Assembly: GCF_017168145.1 (NCBI RefSeq) | Contig: NZ_JADQTL010000009.1 | Span: 558,001 to 622,000, forward strand | Origin: Anaerovorax sp. IOR16 | GTDB taxonomy: Bacteria; Bacillota; Clostridia; Peptostreptococcales; Anaerovoracaceae | DNA: 64,000 bases | Direction of reading: 5' to 3' | Shown: positions 14,694 to 23,902 of the stretch, in pieces | Position numbering within the stretch: position 1 is the first letter of the stretch | Layout: every line of letters begins with the position of its first letter | Notes under the pieces: model-generated | Databases searched by the model: none | Seen by the model: only the letters and a program-made list of their open reading frames with translations | Told to the model about the DNA's origin: nothing | Made by a program: the position numbers and the translations under genes

Positions 14694-17147
14694 GTGAGTT
14701 TGGAATCAGTATTCAGATTATCAGTCATTGTCAGTATGATTGACAACCTATCAGGTCCGACTGCGAGGATAAACCAAAGCTTAGACCAAACCATTGGCAG
14801 ACTTGAAAGAGCTGAGCAGGGCTTTTCTGATATGACAAAATCAGGAATGGCTATGGGACTACTTGGAAAAGAACTCGCATCAGTAGCACTCTCCCCTGTT
14901 GAAGCAACCTTTGAAACAAAGAAAGCTTTAGGAGAGCTTAGCTCTGTAGGAATTCAAGACCTTAAAGCTCTCGAACAAGCAGGGAAACAATTCTCTGACA
15001 CATGGGCTGGAACCACAAAAGCTGACTTTATAGCTGCGGCTTATGATATTAAGTCAGGAATATCCACTCTTAGTGATACCTCGGTAGCTGAATATACGAA
15101 AATAGCTGGTATCACAGCGAAAGGAACTAAATCATCAATTGATGAAATGACTTCTCTGTTTGCTACTGGATACGGTATTTACAAAAAATATTACTCTGAA
15201 ATGAGCGACTTAGAATTTGGAGAAATGTTTTCTGCTGGTATTTCGTTAGCTGTAGAAAGATATAAAACAAAAGGTTCTGAAATGGCTAGCTCTATTCAGA
15301 CTTTAGGGGCGGCTGCCACTTCGGCACAAGTACCCCTCGAAGAACAATTATCTATACTTGGGACGTTACAGAGGTCTATGTCTGGAAGTGAAGCAGGAAC
15401 AAAGTATAAAGCTTTCTTGAAAAGTGCTGCCAAGGCTGGAGACGAACTGGGGTTATCCTTCTTGGATGCAAATAACCAGCTTCGTTCCATGCCGGAGATT
15501 ATAGCTGAATTACAAGGTAAATATGGTGATACTGTTGATGCTATAGAAAAAATGGAATTACAAGATGCTTTTGGCACACAAGAAGCTGTAGACTTAATTT
15601 CGTTGCTATACGACCAAACGGATTTATTGCAGTCTAGTATCGTTGATATGTATGATTCAATGGGTCAAGGGATTGACGTTGCAAAACTTATGGCTGATGC
15701 AATAAACCAGACGGAGGGCGAACAGTATGAATTGTTAAAACAAAAGATTCACAATGTTAAAGAGGAAATAGGCAATCAGCTCCTACCAACATTTATGGAT
15801 ATGTTGAACAAAGGATTTGAAATTCTGTCATGGTTAAGTAAGTGGATAGACGAGAACCAAACTGCTGTCAAATGGATTATGCATATAGTCTTGGCTTTGG
15901 GAACTGCCTTGATGGTATTTGGAGCTTTCAACCTCGTTGTAGGTGGTGCTGGATTAGTTGTCACTAAAACTATTGGAAACTTTAAAAAGCTTGCTGGTGC
16001 TATTCGAGGTATACCAAGTCTGTTTGAAACCATGCAAATACGAGCCATGTACGCTGGTGATGCTATTAAAAATGGATTTACAAGCATAAAAACCTTTGCT
16101 TCATCAGCAGTAACTGGAATCAAGAGTGTGGCAACATCAATCATTCAGATGGGTAAAGCAGCCATTATCAATGGAGCTAATGCCATCAAGCAGATGGTTC
16201 TTGGCATGGTGAATATGGCAAGACAGGCAGTTGTCACAGCAGTTCAAGCAATGCCAGGACTAATAGCTTCGGTATGGTCTTTCACTGCTGCACTTCTGGC
16301 AAACCCTATCACTTGGGTAATAATTGGAATTGTCGCTCTTATAGCAGCATTAGTGCTGTTATGGCAAAATTGGGATTCTGTTGTATCCTTCTTGACTGGT
16401 GTGTGGAATGCTGCTGTTGAGGGTGTAATTGGAGCTTTCAACTGGATAAAAGAAAAGGTCGCATCTATGCCGAATGGCTTTGTGGCACTTATAGCAGCTA
16501 TCTTCCCATTTATCGGAATACCAATGCTGATATTTAAAAACTGGGGCAAGATAAAAGCCTTCTTCTCTGACATATGGAATGGCATAAAAACAGGCTTTAC
16601 AAACTTCTTTACAAACTTCTTGCCTAATGTTTTGAATTCAGGAAAGAAGATTATGGAGACCTTGGCAAGTGGTATCAAAAAGACCATATCAGCACCAGTG
16701 GACATGGTTAAAAGCGGATTATCGAAAATCAGGAAACTACTTCCTTTCAGTGATGCCAAAGAGGGTCCGCTCTCTACCCTTACCCTTTCAGGTAAGCGTG
16801 TGTTTGAGACTATTAACACAGGTATGATGAAGACAAAGCATCTGCCTGCTGAGACAACAAAGGAAGCCTTCAAAGGTATTGACTTAAATTATGAGGATGC
16901 AACCGAGGGCAATGACTACTCTATGGAACCAAGGAAAGTCGAAAAGGTTTCGCTAAGAGAGATATCCAAGGAGCGTGAAGCTCAGTACAAAGAAGAATCA
17001 ACCAAGGAGAAAAACGAAGGTACAAAGCAATATATCAATATCAATGTTGATATAGAGAAAATCAAAGAGCTTCCTCTACTGGTGAAGCTCCTGAAGGAAA
17101 TTGAGGATTATAACAACTCAAACAATCCAGAACCAAGCAATGCATAA
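14694..17147 (+). CDS. Tail tape measure protein
   Basis: 817 aa, the longest phage gene, starting GTG 14694 after GGGGGG. It has the TP901-type tape measure core (AYDIKSGISTLSDTSVAEYTKIAGITAKGTKSSIDEMTSLFATGYG, LGAAATSAQVPLEEQLSILGTLQ) in residues about 75-330, followed by several hydrophobic stretches (about 400-430, 535-560, 595-620) that probably insert in the host membrane at DNA ejection. Its length sets tail length. The C terminus is charged and ends in an INVDIEKIKELPLLVKLLKEIE helix. Confidence 0.92.
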   Translation: MSLESVFRLSVIVSMIDNLSGPTARINQSLDQTIGRLERAEQGFSDMTKSGMAMGLLGKELASVALSPVEATFETKKALGELSSVGIQDLKALEQAGKQFSDTWAGTTKADFIAAAYDIKSGISTLSDTSVAEYTKIAGITAKGTKSSIDEMTSLFATGYGIYKKYYSEMSDLEFGEMFSAGISLAVERYKTKGSEMASSIQTLGAAATSAQVPLEEQLSILGTLQRSMSGSEAGTKYKAFLKSAAKAGDELGLSFLDANNQLRSMPEIIAELQGKYGDTVDAIEKMELQDAFGTQEAVDLISLLYDQTDLLQSSIVDMYDSMGQGIDVAKLMADAINQTEGEQYELLKQKIHNVKEEIGNQLLPTFMDMLNKGFEILSWLSKWIDENQTAVKWIMHIVLALGTALMVFGAFNLVVGGAGLVVTKTIGNFKKLAGAIRGIPSLFETMQIRAMYAGDAIKNGFTSIKTFASSAVTGIKSVATSIIQMGKAAIINGANAIKQMVLGMVNMARQAVVTAVQAMPGLIASVWSFTAALLANPITWVIIGIVALIAALVLLWQNWDSVVSFLTGVWNAAVEGVIGAFNWIKEKVASMPNGFVALIAAIFPFIGIPMLIFKNWGKIKAFFSDIWNGIKTGFTNFFTNFLPNVLNSGKKIMETLASGIKKTISAPVDMVKSGLSKIRKLLPFSDAKEGPLSTLTLSGKRVFETINTGMMKTKHLPAETTKEAFKGIDLNYEDATEGNDYSMEPRKVEKVSLREISKEREAQYKEESTKEKNEGTKQYININVDIEKIKELPLLVKLLKEIEDYNNSNNPEPSNA

Positions 17148-17160
17148 GGAGGGATAACGA

Positions 17161-17802
17161 ATGCTAATTATTGATGAAAGTACAGTCAAAGTGGGAGGAG
17201 TTATCCTTCCTGGTGTTTTTAAGAGTTTTGAAATCAAAGGTAGTGCTAATGTTGAGGAAGTTGATGTAAAGGGAAAAAGCACAAAACCAAAACAAGCCAC
17301 TGGATACAGTGATGCAAAGCTAAACCTTGAGCTTAGGCTCTTTGATGATGGAACAAAGACAGCTCTTGAAAAGCTTCAGACTATCCAGAACCTTTTTAAA
17401 AAGGCAGGACAAGAAAAGCCCATAGTCCATGAGATAGTCAACGAGCATACAAGCACAAGGGGCATCACAAAGGTTATATTCAAGGATTTAACCACGAAAG
17501 AAACCAGTGGCAAGGGTGAAATATCAGTAAGTATTGAGTTCTGGGAATACATTCCTATCACTATTACAGCAACCAAAAGCTCAACCTCAAGTAATGCAAC
17601 AAGCAAGACATCAGGAAAGACCTCAAGCACAACCAAGAAAAGCACAAATACTGCGGTCAGCCTTGATGATGAATATAGAAAATATCTGGCAAACAGAGGT
17701 AAGGCTCCAAAGATTGAAGATAAGACCTATAAGTCCCCTGCAACAGATAGCACAGCAAATGCTGTGGCTTATAAATCAAGACTTGGAGTAGTTCCATATT
17801 AG
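17161..17802 (+). CDS. Baseplate/tail completion protein (XkdP/gp43 position)
   Basis: 213 aa. The first 130 residues form a beta-rich domain (KVGGVILPGVFKSFEIKGSANVEEVDVKGKSTKP, FDDGTKTALEKLQTIQNLFKKAGQEKPIVHEIVN) resembling the tube-like tail initiator found after tape measure genes in Gram-positive myophages. A Ser/Thr/Lys-rich linker (about 138-165) leads to a short tail. Many relatives carry a LysM domain at the C terminus; none is visible here. GGAGGG precedes the start. Confidence 0.65.
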   Translation: MLIIDESTVKVGGVILPGVFKSFEIKGSANVEEVDVKGKSTKPKQATGYSDAKLNLELRLFDDGTKTALEKLQTIQNLFKKAGQEKPIVHEIVNEHTSTRGITKVIFKDLTTKETSGKGEISVSIEFWEYIPITITATKSSTSSNATSKTSGKTSSTTKKSTNTAVSLDDEYRKYLANRGKAPKIEDKTYKSPATDSTANAVAYKSRLGVVPY

Positions 17803-17814
17803 GAGGTGGTAACT

Positions 17815-18585
17815 TTGAAGGTAAATGATTTTTTCTATCCAGAGATAAAGGCACAAGTCGGCTCCTACTCTTTCAATCGAGGGGTTGAAATCGAAGTATA
17901 TTCCTCAAAGACCTCCTATTTTGATTGGGCGAAGGTAAGCTTTACAGAAGAGTTCAACGAAAAAGTATCAATCAACAAGCTGGACGAGGCAGTCATAAAG
18001 CTTGGCTACAATGGCAATCTGGATGATGTGTTTAAGGGATATACCAAAGAGCCTGTTAATACTGGTGGAGGCTCTCAAAATGAAATCATCCTAAAAGATG
18101 ACATGATTAAGCTTGAGGAGACCGTTATCACCAACACATTTCTTGAAGCTACACCACAGGAAATACTTAGATACAGCTTAAACAAAGCAGGAATACAAAG
18201 ATTTAAGCTATCATCCAAGGTCTATCCTAAAAAGAATGTAGTCCCTATATTCAGGAAAAGTGTCATTGATGTTATTGAGGAGATACATACTCTTTGGAAG
18301 ATTAAAGAGCTCTTCTTCTTCACGGACAAGACCTTTTACTGGGGAGCTAAGCCAAGCCAAAGTAAGGTATATGAGTTTGAATATGCTTCTAACATCATTG
18401 ACCTAAATCTTATTAATGGGCTTTGGGAGCTGGAGACCATATCGGCTCCGTTTATAAAGCACTCTCAGAAAATAAAGGTATCCCATCCAAGGGTATCAGG
18501 AGAATTTGAAGTGTTTAAGATAGCATTCTCGACCACTGGCAATGGCTTTGTAAGAAGCAAAATCTATTTTAAGGGTGATGAATAA
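17815..18585 (+). CDS. Baseplate hub protein (Mu gp44/T4 gp27-like)
   Basis: 256 aa from TTG 17815, chosen because AGGAGGT (17801-17807) lies 7 bases upstream; an in-frame GTG at 17806 is inside that site. Contains the hub pattern: SFNRGVEIEVYSSKTSYFDWAKVSFTEEF, then KLDEAVIKLGYNGNLDDVFKGYTKEP and a middle domain TPQEILRYSLNKAGI. Hub proteins form the trimer at the tail tip that connects tube and spike. Overlaps the next gene's start by one base. Confidence 0.8.
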   Translation: MKVNDFFYPEIKAQVGSYSFNRGVEIEVYSSKTSYFDWAKVSFTEEFNEKVSINKLDEAVIKLGYNGNLDDVFKGYTKEPVNTGGGSQNEIILKDDMIKLEETVITNTFLEATPQEILRYSLNKAGIQRFKLSSKVYPKKNVVPIFRKSVIDVIEEIHTLWKIKELFFFTDKTFYWGAKPSQSKVYEFEYASNIIDLNLINGLWELETISAPFIKHSQKIKVSHPRVSGEFEVFKIAFSTTGNGFVRSKIYFKGDE

Positions 18586-18866
18586 TGAGTATGATGGAGA
18601 CTATGATTGAATCAAAAACAAAGAACATCCTCAAAAGAGATTATTCTCACATAGAGCATCCAAGCACAGCCTATGCAAGGATAACCAAGGTTTCAGGAAA
18701 TGAGTACAACTTAAAAATCCTTGATGAAGGCAAGGCAGTTGATACAAGGTTCCCTGAAATCCCAAGAGTGAAATCTGACAGGGTCTTTGAGCTTGGTGAT
18801 ATTGTGGCGATTACTCTCCTATATGGAAAACTTAGTCATGTTTACATCCTTGGGAAGGTGATATGA
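18585..18866 (+). CDS. Small baseplate/spike-associated protein (DUF2577-like)
   Basis: 93 aa with an OB-like beta pattern (AYARITKVSGNEYNLKILDEG, VFELGDIVAITLLYGKLSHVYILGKVI). Position between hub and gp46-like gene corresponds to the Mu gp45 or XkdR-type proteins that form or support the membrane-piercing spike. Overlaps the hub by one base and the next gene by four, so it is tightly coupled. Confidence 0.65.
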   Translation: MSMMETMIESKTKNILKRDYSHIEHPSTAYARITKVSGNEYNLKILDEGKAVDTRFPEIPRVKSDRVFELGDIVAITLLYGKLSHVYILGKVI

Positions 18867-19273
18867 TGGCAGGACTTTATGACACTGATATAAGGCTTGA
18901 TGAATTGAAAATCGCAAAGGCAGCCAATGGGGATGCAGCTTTAATCTCTGACTTTGAATGCCTTCAGCAAGACATACAATGTGAAGCTCTCACTCAAGAA
19001 AAAGAAGTCTTCTATGATGAAGAATATGGCTGGTCTCTTCTGGACTTCATACAGGCTCAGGATGACGAGCTCACAAGAACTGAAATGAAACAAAGGATAA
19101 TCACAAAGCTTGGCAAGCGACAAGAGGTGGACATTGATTCAATTAAGATAAAAATAACCAATCAAGAAGATAGATTCCTGATAAATGTAAAATTTAGATG
19201 CATTGACTATCAGGAAGAAGCGGAGCTTGACCTCGCTCTTGATAGGGTTAAAGCAGAGGTGGTGATTGTGTAA
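18863..19273 (+). CDS. Baseplate wedge protein, gp46/DUF2634 (GpW/gp25-like)
   Basis: 136 aa. Family features are the start LYDTDIRLDELKIAKAANGDAALISDFECLQQDIQCEALTQ and the central EYGWSLLDFIQAQDDE. This lysozyme-fold-like wedge component of contractile tails regularly precedes the gp47 J-like protein, as here. ATGA overlap with the preceding gene at 18863-18866. Confidence 0.85.
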   Translation: MMAGLYDTDIRLDELKIAKAANGDAALISDFECLQQDIQCEALTQEKEVFYDEEYGWSLLDFIQAQDDELTRTEMKQRIITKLGKRQEVDIDSIKIKITNQEDRFLINVKFRCIDYQEEAELDLALDRVKAEVVIV

Positions 19274-20403
19274 TGATGGACGAGAAAATCCTTGACGAGG
19301 TTATCCCTGTACCTGACAGAGAAGAACTTAAAAATCAGATAGTAAATGAGCTTGAAGATGAAGGCTTTGACATAACCAATTTTAGTAGTGGCGGTATATT
19401 CTTCACAATTATCATGATATTCATTCAGATAAGAATTGAGCTTGTGAAGCTCCTTAGAACTGTTTTATCAAATATGTTTGTCTCTTCAGCAAAAGGAATA
19501 TGGTTAGAGCTCAAGGGTGCTGACTACTCAAAGAAAAAGAAAGACCCAACAAAGACCAGAGGAAATGTGACTTTGAAAAGAACCACAGCAGGCACAAGCA
19601 TAAAGATACCTCAAGGGTATGTCTTTAAGACAGAGCAGGACATCAACGGTGAAGAGTTCGCCTTTATAGTTCTTGAAGATGTAATGATGGGAAAAGATGA
19701 CCTTACTGTTAAGGTGCTTGTGGAAGCTGAAAAGGAAGGCAGCAAGTACAACCTTCCTTCAGGACAGATTAAAAAGTCCTTGATTCATATTGAAGGCATA
19801 GACGAAATTACCAACGAGGTCGGCTGGATCACTCAGGAAGGAAGTGACCTCGAAGATGAGGAAAGCTTCAGGGAAAGAACCTTAAACTCATGGGCGGAGC
19901 TTTCAGCCTACCCTATCAGAGATAAATACAAAAATGTTTGTGAAGCAGTACCAGGCGTACTATTTGCCACAGTGGATGACATGCATCCAAGGGGTCAAGG
20001 GACGGTCGATATTATCATCACTTCCACTGCTGGAGAAGCTACTCAAAGTCTTCTTGATGAAGTCAAAGAAGCAGCGGACAAGATTAAGGCTCCTTATGAT
20101 AACCTACTGGTTAAATCGGCTCAGGTAGTCACACAGGACTTAAATGTGACCTTGTATATCTCTTCCCTTTCTGATGATACAGGACTTGAGGAAAAGGCAA
20201 TGTCAACGATTATAGAGGCATTTAAGAGGACAAAGAATAGGAACCTTAATGAGTTCTATAAGTCGGACTTGATTTTCGCATTAAAGAAGGATATTGACAT
20301 CCTGAAGAACATCAAAATCAATACTCCTGCTGATGATGTCATTTTAGAAAATGATAAGGTTATCGTTCTTGGGAATGTAGACCTTACTATTGAGAAGGTG
20401 TAA
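19273..20403 (+). CDS. Baseplate J-like protein (Mu gp47)
   Basis: 376 aa. Typical J-like pattern: GIFFTIIMIFIQIRIELVKLLRTVLSNMFVSSAKGIWLELKGADYSKKKKDPTKTRGNVTL near residues 40-100, a beta region with IPQGYVFKTEQD, then FRERTLNSWAELSAYPIRDKYKNVCEAVPGV. J-like proteins form the baseplate wedge. Start overlaps the stop of the gp46-like gene. Confidence 0.9.
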   Translation: MMDEKILDEVIPVPDREELKNQIVNELEDEGFDITNFSSGGIFFTIIMIFIQIRIELVKLLRTVLSNMFVSSAKGIWLELKGADYSKKKKDPTKTRGNVTLKRTTAGTSIKIPQGYVFKTEQDINGEEFAFIVLEDVMMGKDDLTVKVLVEAEKEGSKYNLPSGQIKKSLIHIEGIDEITNEVGWITQEGSDLEDEESFRERTLNSWAELSAYPIRDKYKNVCEAVPGVLFATVDDMHPRGQGTVDIIITSTAGEATQSLLDEVKEAADKIKAPYDNLLVKSAQVVTQDLNVTLYISSLSDDTGLEEKAMSTIIEAFKRTKNRNLNEFYKSDLIFALKKDIDILKNIKINTPADDVILENDKVIVLGNVDLTIEKV

Positions 20404-20407
20404 GGCT

Positions 20408-21241
20408 ATGTTTGAAAAGTTTAAGGATTACATGTTTTATCTGCTTCATAGTCCGCTTAAGAAGGTCTCAAAACAAAAGAACCAGTTTTATATACTCTTC
20501 AAAGTGCTGGGTAAGATATTTGACCATACCAAGGAAGATATCTTCAAAGTAAGAGAACAATCTATGATTGTGAGTGCTTCAGGAAAGATGCTTGATGAAC
20601 ATGGCAAAGACCGAGGAATGAAGCGACTGCCCTATGAGGATGATGATTACTACAGAAACAGGCTGATGCTTAAAAAGGTCATTGCTGAGAAGGCTGGAAC
20701 CAACGAAGGAATCCTTCTAGCTCTTAGAGCTATGGGATATGAAAACTCATATATTGAACCATTCTATATGACGGATGCTGAGAGATGGGCTGAATTCATT
20801 GTCTATCTAAACAGCAAGGAACCTAGTAAAATGGATAATCTTACTGTTATTGATAGCGAGATTATGAAAGTAAAGGCAGCAGGCTCCAAGCCATCTTATG
20901 GTCTTGCATCTGCTGAAGATATTCAAATTAAAACAGAAGGCAAGCTTTATCCCTTTAAGTATCCATTATGCAATACGATACTTTGCGGAACGTATCCTGA
21001 TGAAGCGACCCTTGGAAGAATAAACAAAGCCGATATCGGTGTAAATGGTGAGTATAAGGCAACAGATAACCCAGAGCCATTCTGTGGCGATATTGCATCT
21101 TCTGAAGCTATATATCAAGAATACAAATACACTGATTTTAATGGACATAATGCAGAGATTGAAGTTGATACAAGCCAAGTGAACACAGTAAAACAATACA
21201 ATCTTTGTGGAGTGTGTCATTCTGGGGAGGTGAAGGTGTAA
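20408..21241 (+). CDS. Tail protein gp48/DUF2313 (gpI)-like
   Basis: 277 aa from ATG 20408; GAAGGTG just upstream supports this start over an upstream TTG. The N-terminal half (LLHSPLKKVSKQKNQFYILFKVLGKIFDHTKEDIFKVREQSMIVSASGKMLDEHGKDRGMKRLPYEDDDYYRNRL) matches phage baseplate gpI/gp48 proteins that link baseplate and fibres. The C-terminal 100 residues contain four cysteines, in LCNTILCGTYP and LCGVCHSG, which may bind a metal or form disulfides. Confidence 0.78.
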   Translation: MFEKFKDYMFYLLHSPLKKVSKQKNQFYILFKVLGKIFDHTKEDIFKVREQSMIVSASGKMLDEHGKDRGMKRLPYEDDDYYRNRLMLKKVIAEKAGTNEGILLALRAMGYENSYIEPFYMTDAERWAEFIVYLNSKEPSKMDNLTVIDSEIMKVKAAGSKPSYGLASAEDIQIKTEGKLYPFKYPLCNTILCGTYPDEATLGRINKADIGVNGEYKATDNPEPFCGDIASSEAIYQEYKYTDFNGHNAEIEVDTSQVNTVKQYNLCGVCHSGEVKV

Positions 21242-21538
21242 ATGATTACTTCAAATGGATTTAATAAAATAGCAAACTTGATTAAAGAGACTATCTCTCA
21301 TGGAACTTATCAATTAAATGGTTCAACAAAGACCACACAGATTTATAAGACCAGTGTTGAAGCGAATGTTTTAAAAATCTATCTGTATTTTGATGATGTG
21401 GAATCAGGAAGTTTTTCCAAGTTCCAGCTCGTTGATACGGATGGAAATGTATTCGCTGAAAAGCCAGATAATATCTCAAAGCCAAACACAAAAGGGCTCT
21501 TAGTTCTCTTTAAATTCACGATTACGGAGGTGCGATGA
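21242..21538 (+). CDS. Phage tail-tip/fibre-region protein (98 aa)
   Basis: Small beta-rich protein with no clear family. Starts directly after the gp48-like stop and overlaps the next gene by four bases. Its place between baseplate and receptor-binding genes suggests a structural role at the tail tip. Function inferred from position only. Confidence 0.55.
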   Translation: MITSNGFNKIANLIKETISHGTYQLNGSTKTTQIYKTSVEANVLKIYLYFDDVESGSFSKFQLVDTDGNVFAEKPDNISKPNTKGLLVLFKFTITEVR

Positions 21539-21981
21539 TGATTTATGATAAGACGATATGGGTTGACCATGTAGTTGACTCAGATACTGGCGAAGTCATT
21601 CAGCAGGGAACTCCTATCTCAGAGAATAGGCTCAATAAAAGTGAGGATGGAATCTTTGAAAACAGAGAGCTTACATCCCTTGAAATGCAGCAGATTCTTG
21701 AATTGAAGAGAAATGCAGAAAACTTCAATGTAGAGATAGGAAGCGTTACTCTAAGCAACAGCCAAGCTTATCCTTTTAATAATTCAAAGATTACCATTGC
21801 TTTGAAGAAGCCAAGAAACTCACTTGATTATGAAATTTCAACAGAGCTTGTGAGCTCCAATGGTGAAGCTGGTGACGTGATTGTAAGTGATAAGCAGACA
21901 AACGGATTCAAGCTTGAATTTACAGGGAGTGCGACTGCTGCAACAGTTAAATATTTTGTTAAAGGAGGCATTTATTCATGA
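21535..21981 (+). CDS. Phage tail fibre-region protein (148 aa)
   Basis: N-terminal IYDKTIWVDHVVDSDTGEVIQQGTPISENRLNKSEDGIFENRE is a pattern seen at the start of fibre-associated proteins that attach to the baseplate; the remainder is beta-rich. GGAGGTGCG stands right before the ATG. Probable fibre or fibre-adaptor protein; not assignable more precisely. Confidence 0.55.
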   Translation: MMIYDKTIWVDHVVDSDTGEVIQQGTPISENRLNKSEDGIFENRELTSLEMQQILELKRNAENFNVEIGSVTLSNSQAYPFNNSKITIALKKPRNSLDYEISTELVSSNGEAGDVIVSDKQTNGFKLEFTGSATAATVKYFVKGGIYS

Positions 21982-22313
21982 ATGTTATAGAAAAGACAGA
22001 AGGTACTAAGATTAGTCACAGCATCATGGGTGATACAATTCTAGTCCTTGAGGAAGAATTGTATTTGAACCTTGAGAAATATCAAAGGGATTACCCAGTC
22101 CACATTGACATCAGTAGAAATGAATTCAACATGTTGGTCATGGGAACATCAAGAGAGTATGTGGCACAGATAGACATACCAGAAAAGACATATAGAATGG
22201 TGGACACTGGCAAGACAACCGAGGAAGGAACACCAATCATGGAGAAGGTTCATGATGAATTTGACATGAATACAGTAACTTTAACTTTGTGGGGAGGAAA
22301 TGCAAATGTCTAA
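21978..22313 (+). CDS. Phage protein preceding the DGR target (111 aa)
   Basis: Soluble 111-residue protein, beta-rich, overlapping its neighbours by 4 and 8 bases. It lies immediately before the diversified gene, so it may link that protein to the tail. I do not recognise the family. Confidence 0.5.
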   Translation: MNVIEKTEGTKISHSIMGDTILVLEEELYLNLEKYQRDYPVHIDISRNEFNMLVMGTSREYVAQIDIPEKTYRMVDTGKTTEEGTPIMEKVHDEFDMNTVTLTLWGGNANV

Positions 22314-23460
22314 GTTTGATAGTTTAAAATTGTCTGTTGAGGCACTCTCAGGAGGAAAAAACACAGTTGTACTTGATGACCTTGGGATGCCTTCAGTAAT
22401 GGTTAGGATACCAAAATTCAACTTATCTGATGTGATTGACGGTGCTCCTAATACAACGCATCCAGCCTTTATCGTGGATGGTGTTGTTAAGGATGAAATC
22501 CTGATATCTAAGTATCAAAACATAGTTGTAAATGATAGAGCTTACTCACTTCCAATGAAAGACCCTAGAGTCTATGTGAACTTTGACCAAGCGGTGCAAT
22601 ACTGCAAAAACAAAGGGGCAGGCTGGCATCTTATGACGAATGCTGAATGGACTGCAATAGCCTTATGGTGCAAGAAAAACGGATACATGCCAAGGGGTAA
22701 CAATTATTGTGGAGGTGAACACAGTGCACTACATGAGGTCGGAGTTCAAACTTACGATTGGTTACTAGACTATAACTGGAACAACAGAGCCAATGAATTT
22801 GATGGCACTAAATATCATCATACTGGTAGAGTTGCAACTGGTTCAGGTTCAGCAGCATGGGCTCATGATGGAACAAATGAAGGTATATTCGACTTGAACG
22901 GTAATGTCTGGGAGTGGACTGCTGGACTAAGACTTAAGAATGGTGAAATACAGATTGTAAAGGACAATGATGCTGCAATGGCAAACGCTGACTTTGGAGA
23001 TACAAGCTCTTGGTGGAAAGCTGTCTTACAGGATGGTAATTTGGCAGCACCAGGCACAGCTTCAACTCTTAAAATTGACAATACAACTCCTGGTACTGCG
23101 GACAAAGATGGAAACAATGTAGGAGGAGACCCAATCATAAATACTGTAAGGGATAATCCTAACTACACTGGTGGAGATGTTAACGAATACTATAGATACA
23201 GCCATTGTAATTTTGAGACTTTAGCTGCTAAGAGCGGTGTAACAGTACCGACGTTGTTAAAAGCTTTAGGGATTGCTCCAGTAGATGCTTCGTGTGGAGG
23301 AGATGGCTTCTGGGTTCGTAACTACGGAGAAAGGCTTCCGTTTCGTGGTGGCGGCTGGGGCCACGGTTCTGCTGCTGGGGTTTTCGCCTTGAACTTGCAC
23401 TACCTTCGTTCGTACTCGGGCAACAACTTTGGTTTCCGCTCCGCTTTTGTCAATCTGTAA
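22306..23460 (+). CDS. DGR target: variable receptor-binding protein with C-type-lectin (FGE-sulfatase) fold
   Basis: 384 aa from ATG 22306 (GGAGG 8 bases upstream; the ATG at 22300 is too close to it). The FGE-sulfatase/formylglycine-generating-enzyme-like C-lectin fold is evident from GAGWHLMTNAEWTAIALWCKKNGYMPRGNN, FDLNGNVWEWTAGLRL and the closing RGG...GFRSAFV. This is the fold used by known DGR-variable proteins. The last 37 codons are the variable repeat, so diversified residues fall at the lectin ligand site. No signal peptide. As the last tail-module gene it is probably the phage receptor-binding tip. Confidence 0.93.
   Translation: MSKFDSLKLSVEALSGGKNTVVLDDLGMPSVMVRIPKFNLSDVIDGAPNTTHPAFIVDGVVKDEILISKYQNIVVNDRAYSLPMKDPRVYVNFDQAVQYCKNKGAGWHLMTNAEWTAIALWCKKNGYMPRGNNYCGGEHSALHEVGVQTYDWLLDYNWNNRANEFDGTKYHHTGRVATGSGSAAWAHDGTNEGIFDLNGNVWEWTAGLRLKNGEIQIVKDNDAAMANADFGDTSSWWKAVLQDGNLAAPGTASTLKIDNTTPGTADKDGNNVGGDPIINTVRDNPNYTGGDVNEYYRYSHCNFETLAAKSGVTVPTLLKALGIAPVDASCGGDGFWVRNYGERLPFRGGGWGHGSAAGVFALNLHYLRSYSGNNFGFRSAFVNL
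23334..23445 (+). repeat. DGR variable repeat (VR)
   Basis: 112 bases at the 3' end of the target gene, matched to the template repeat 569 bases downstream. Twelve differences, every one at a template adenine (1 to 5 A replaced near the start, then dispersed); no difference at G, C or T positions. The last 15 bases (23431-23445) are identical and GC-rich, matching an initiation-of-mutagenic-homing region. Ten codons are changed: Ile to Phe (twice), Asn to Gly (twice), Asn to His (twice), Asn to Tyr (twice), Asp to Ala, Ser to Gly. Confidence 0.97.
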
Positions 23461-23481
23461 TCTGCTTTCTGTTAATCTGAT

Positions 23482-23503
23482 AGGGAGAGCGATAGCTCTC
23501 CTT
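23482..23503 (+). promoter_or_regulatory. Hairpin/cruciform just after the DGR target gene
   Basis: AGGGAGAGC (23482-23490), loop GATA, GCTCTCCTT (23495-23503): a 9-bp stem with one G-T pair and a tetraloop, 36 bases after the VR end. DGRs often carry a short GC-rich hairpin downstream of VR that enhances mutagenic homing. A weak T-rich stretch follows (CTTAACTTTTT), so it might double as a transcription terminator for the target gene. Confidence 0.75.
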
Positions 23504-23531
23504 AACTTTTTGTATAAGTGAGGATGAAGTA

Positions 23532-23873
23532 ATGAACGAACTAAAAATATATCAAAAAGTTTATGACATGATAGTTTATGGTAATAAATGCTTACTTCAA
23601 TTTCCTAAGTCTGAAAGGTACGCTCTTGCAAATGAGATAAAGAAATCAATGTATTCTCTCTTGAAGCTGATTATTGCAGCAAATAAGAAATATTATAAAA
23701 AGACCACTCTTCAGGAGATGGATGTGGAGCTTGAAACATTGAGGACTTTCATAAGAATTGCAGCAGACCCAAAATTCAAGTATTTAGGATTAAAACAGTA
23801 TGAAAATTGGAGCAAAATGTTGAGTGAAATCGGTCGCATGTTAGGCGGCTGGATGAAATCAGTAAATAGATAA
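23532..23873 (+). CDS. avd: DGR accessory variability determinant (Avd)
   Basis: 113 aa, all-helical, basic. Avd proteins form a pentamer of four-helix bundles that binds the reverse transcriptase and template RNA and is required for mutagenic reverse transcription. Size, helix pattern (MNELKIYQKVYDMIVYGNKCLLQFPKSERYALANEIK onwards, with a conserved-looking FPKSERY), high positive charge and location between VR and TR all fit. GAGGATG precedes the ATG. Confidence 0.9.
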   Translation: MNELKIYQKVYDMIVYGNKCLLQFPKSERYALANEIKKSMYSLLKLIIAANKKYYKKTTLQEMDVELETLRTFIRIAADPKFKYLGLKQYENWSKMLSEIGRMLGGWMKSVNR

Positions 23874-23902
23874 ATACAAGTTTTGGGGGATGAGCCTATT
23901 GA

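Noticed and set aside
16244-16873. 209-codon open frame on - inside the tape measure gene
   Set aside because: Antisense shadow of a conserved gene; no ribosome binding site.
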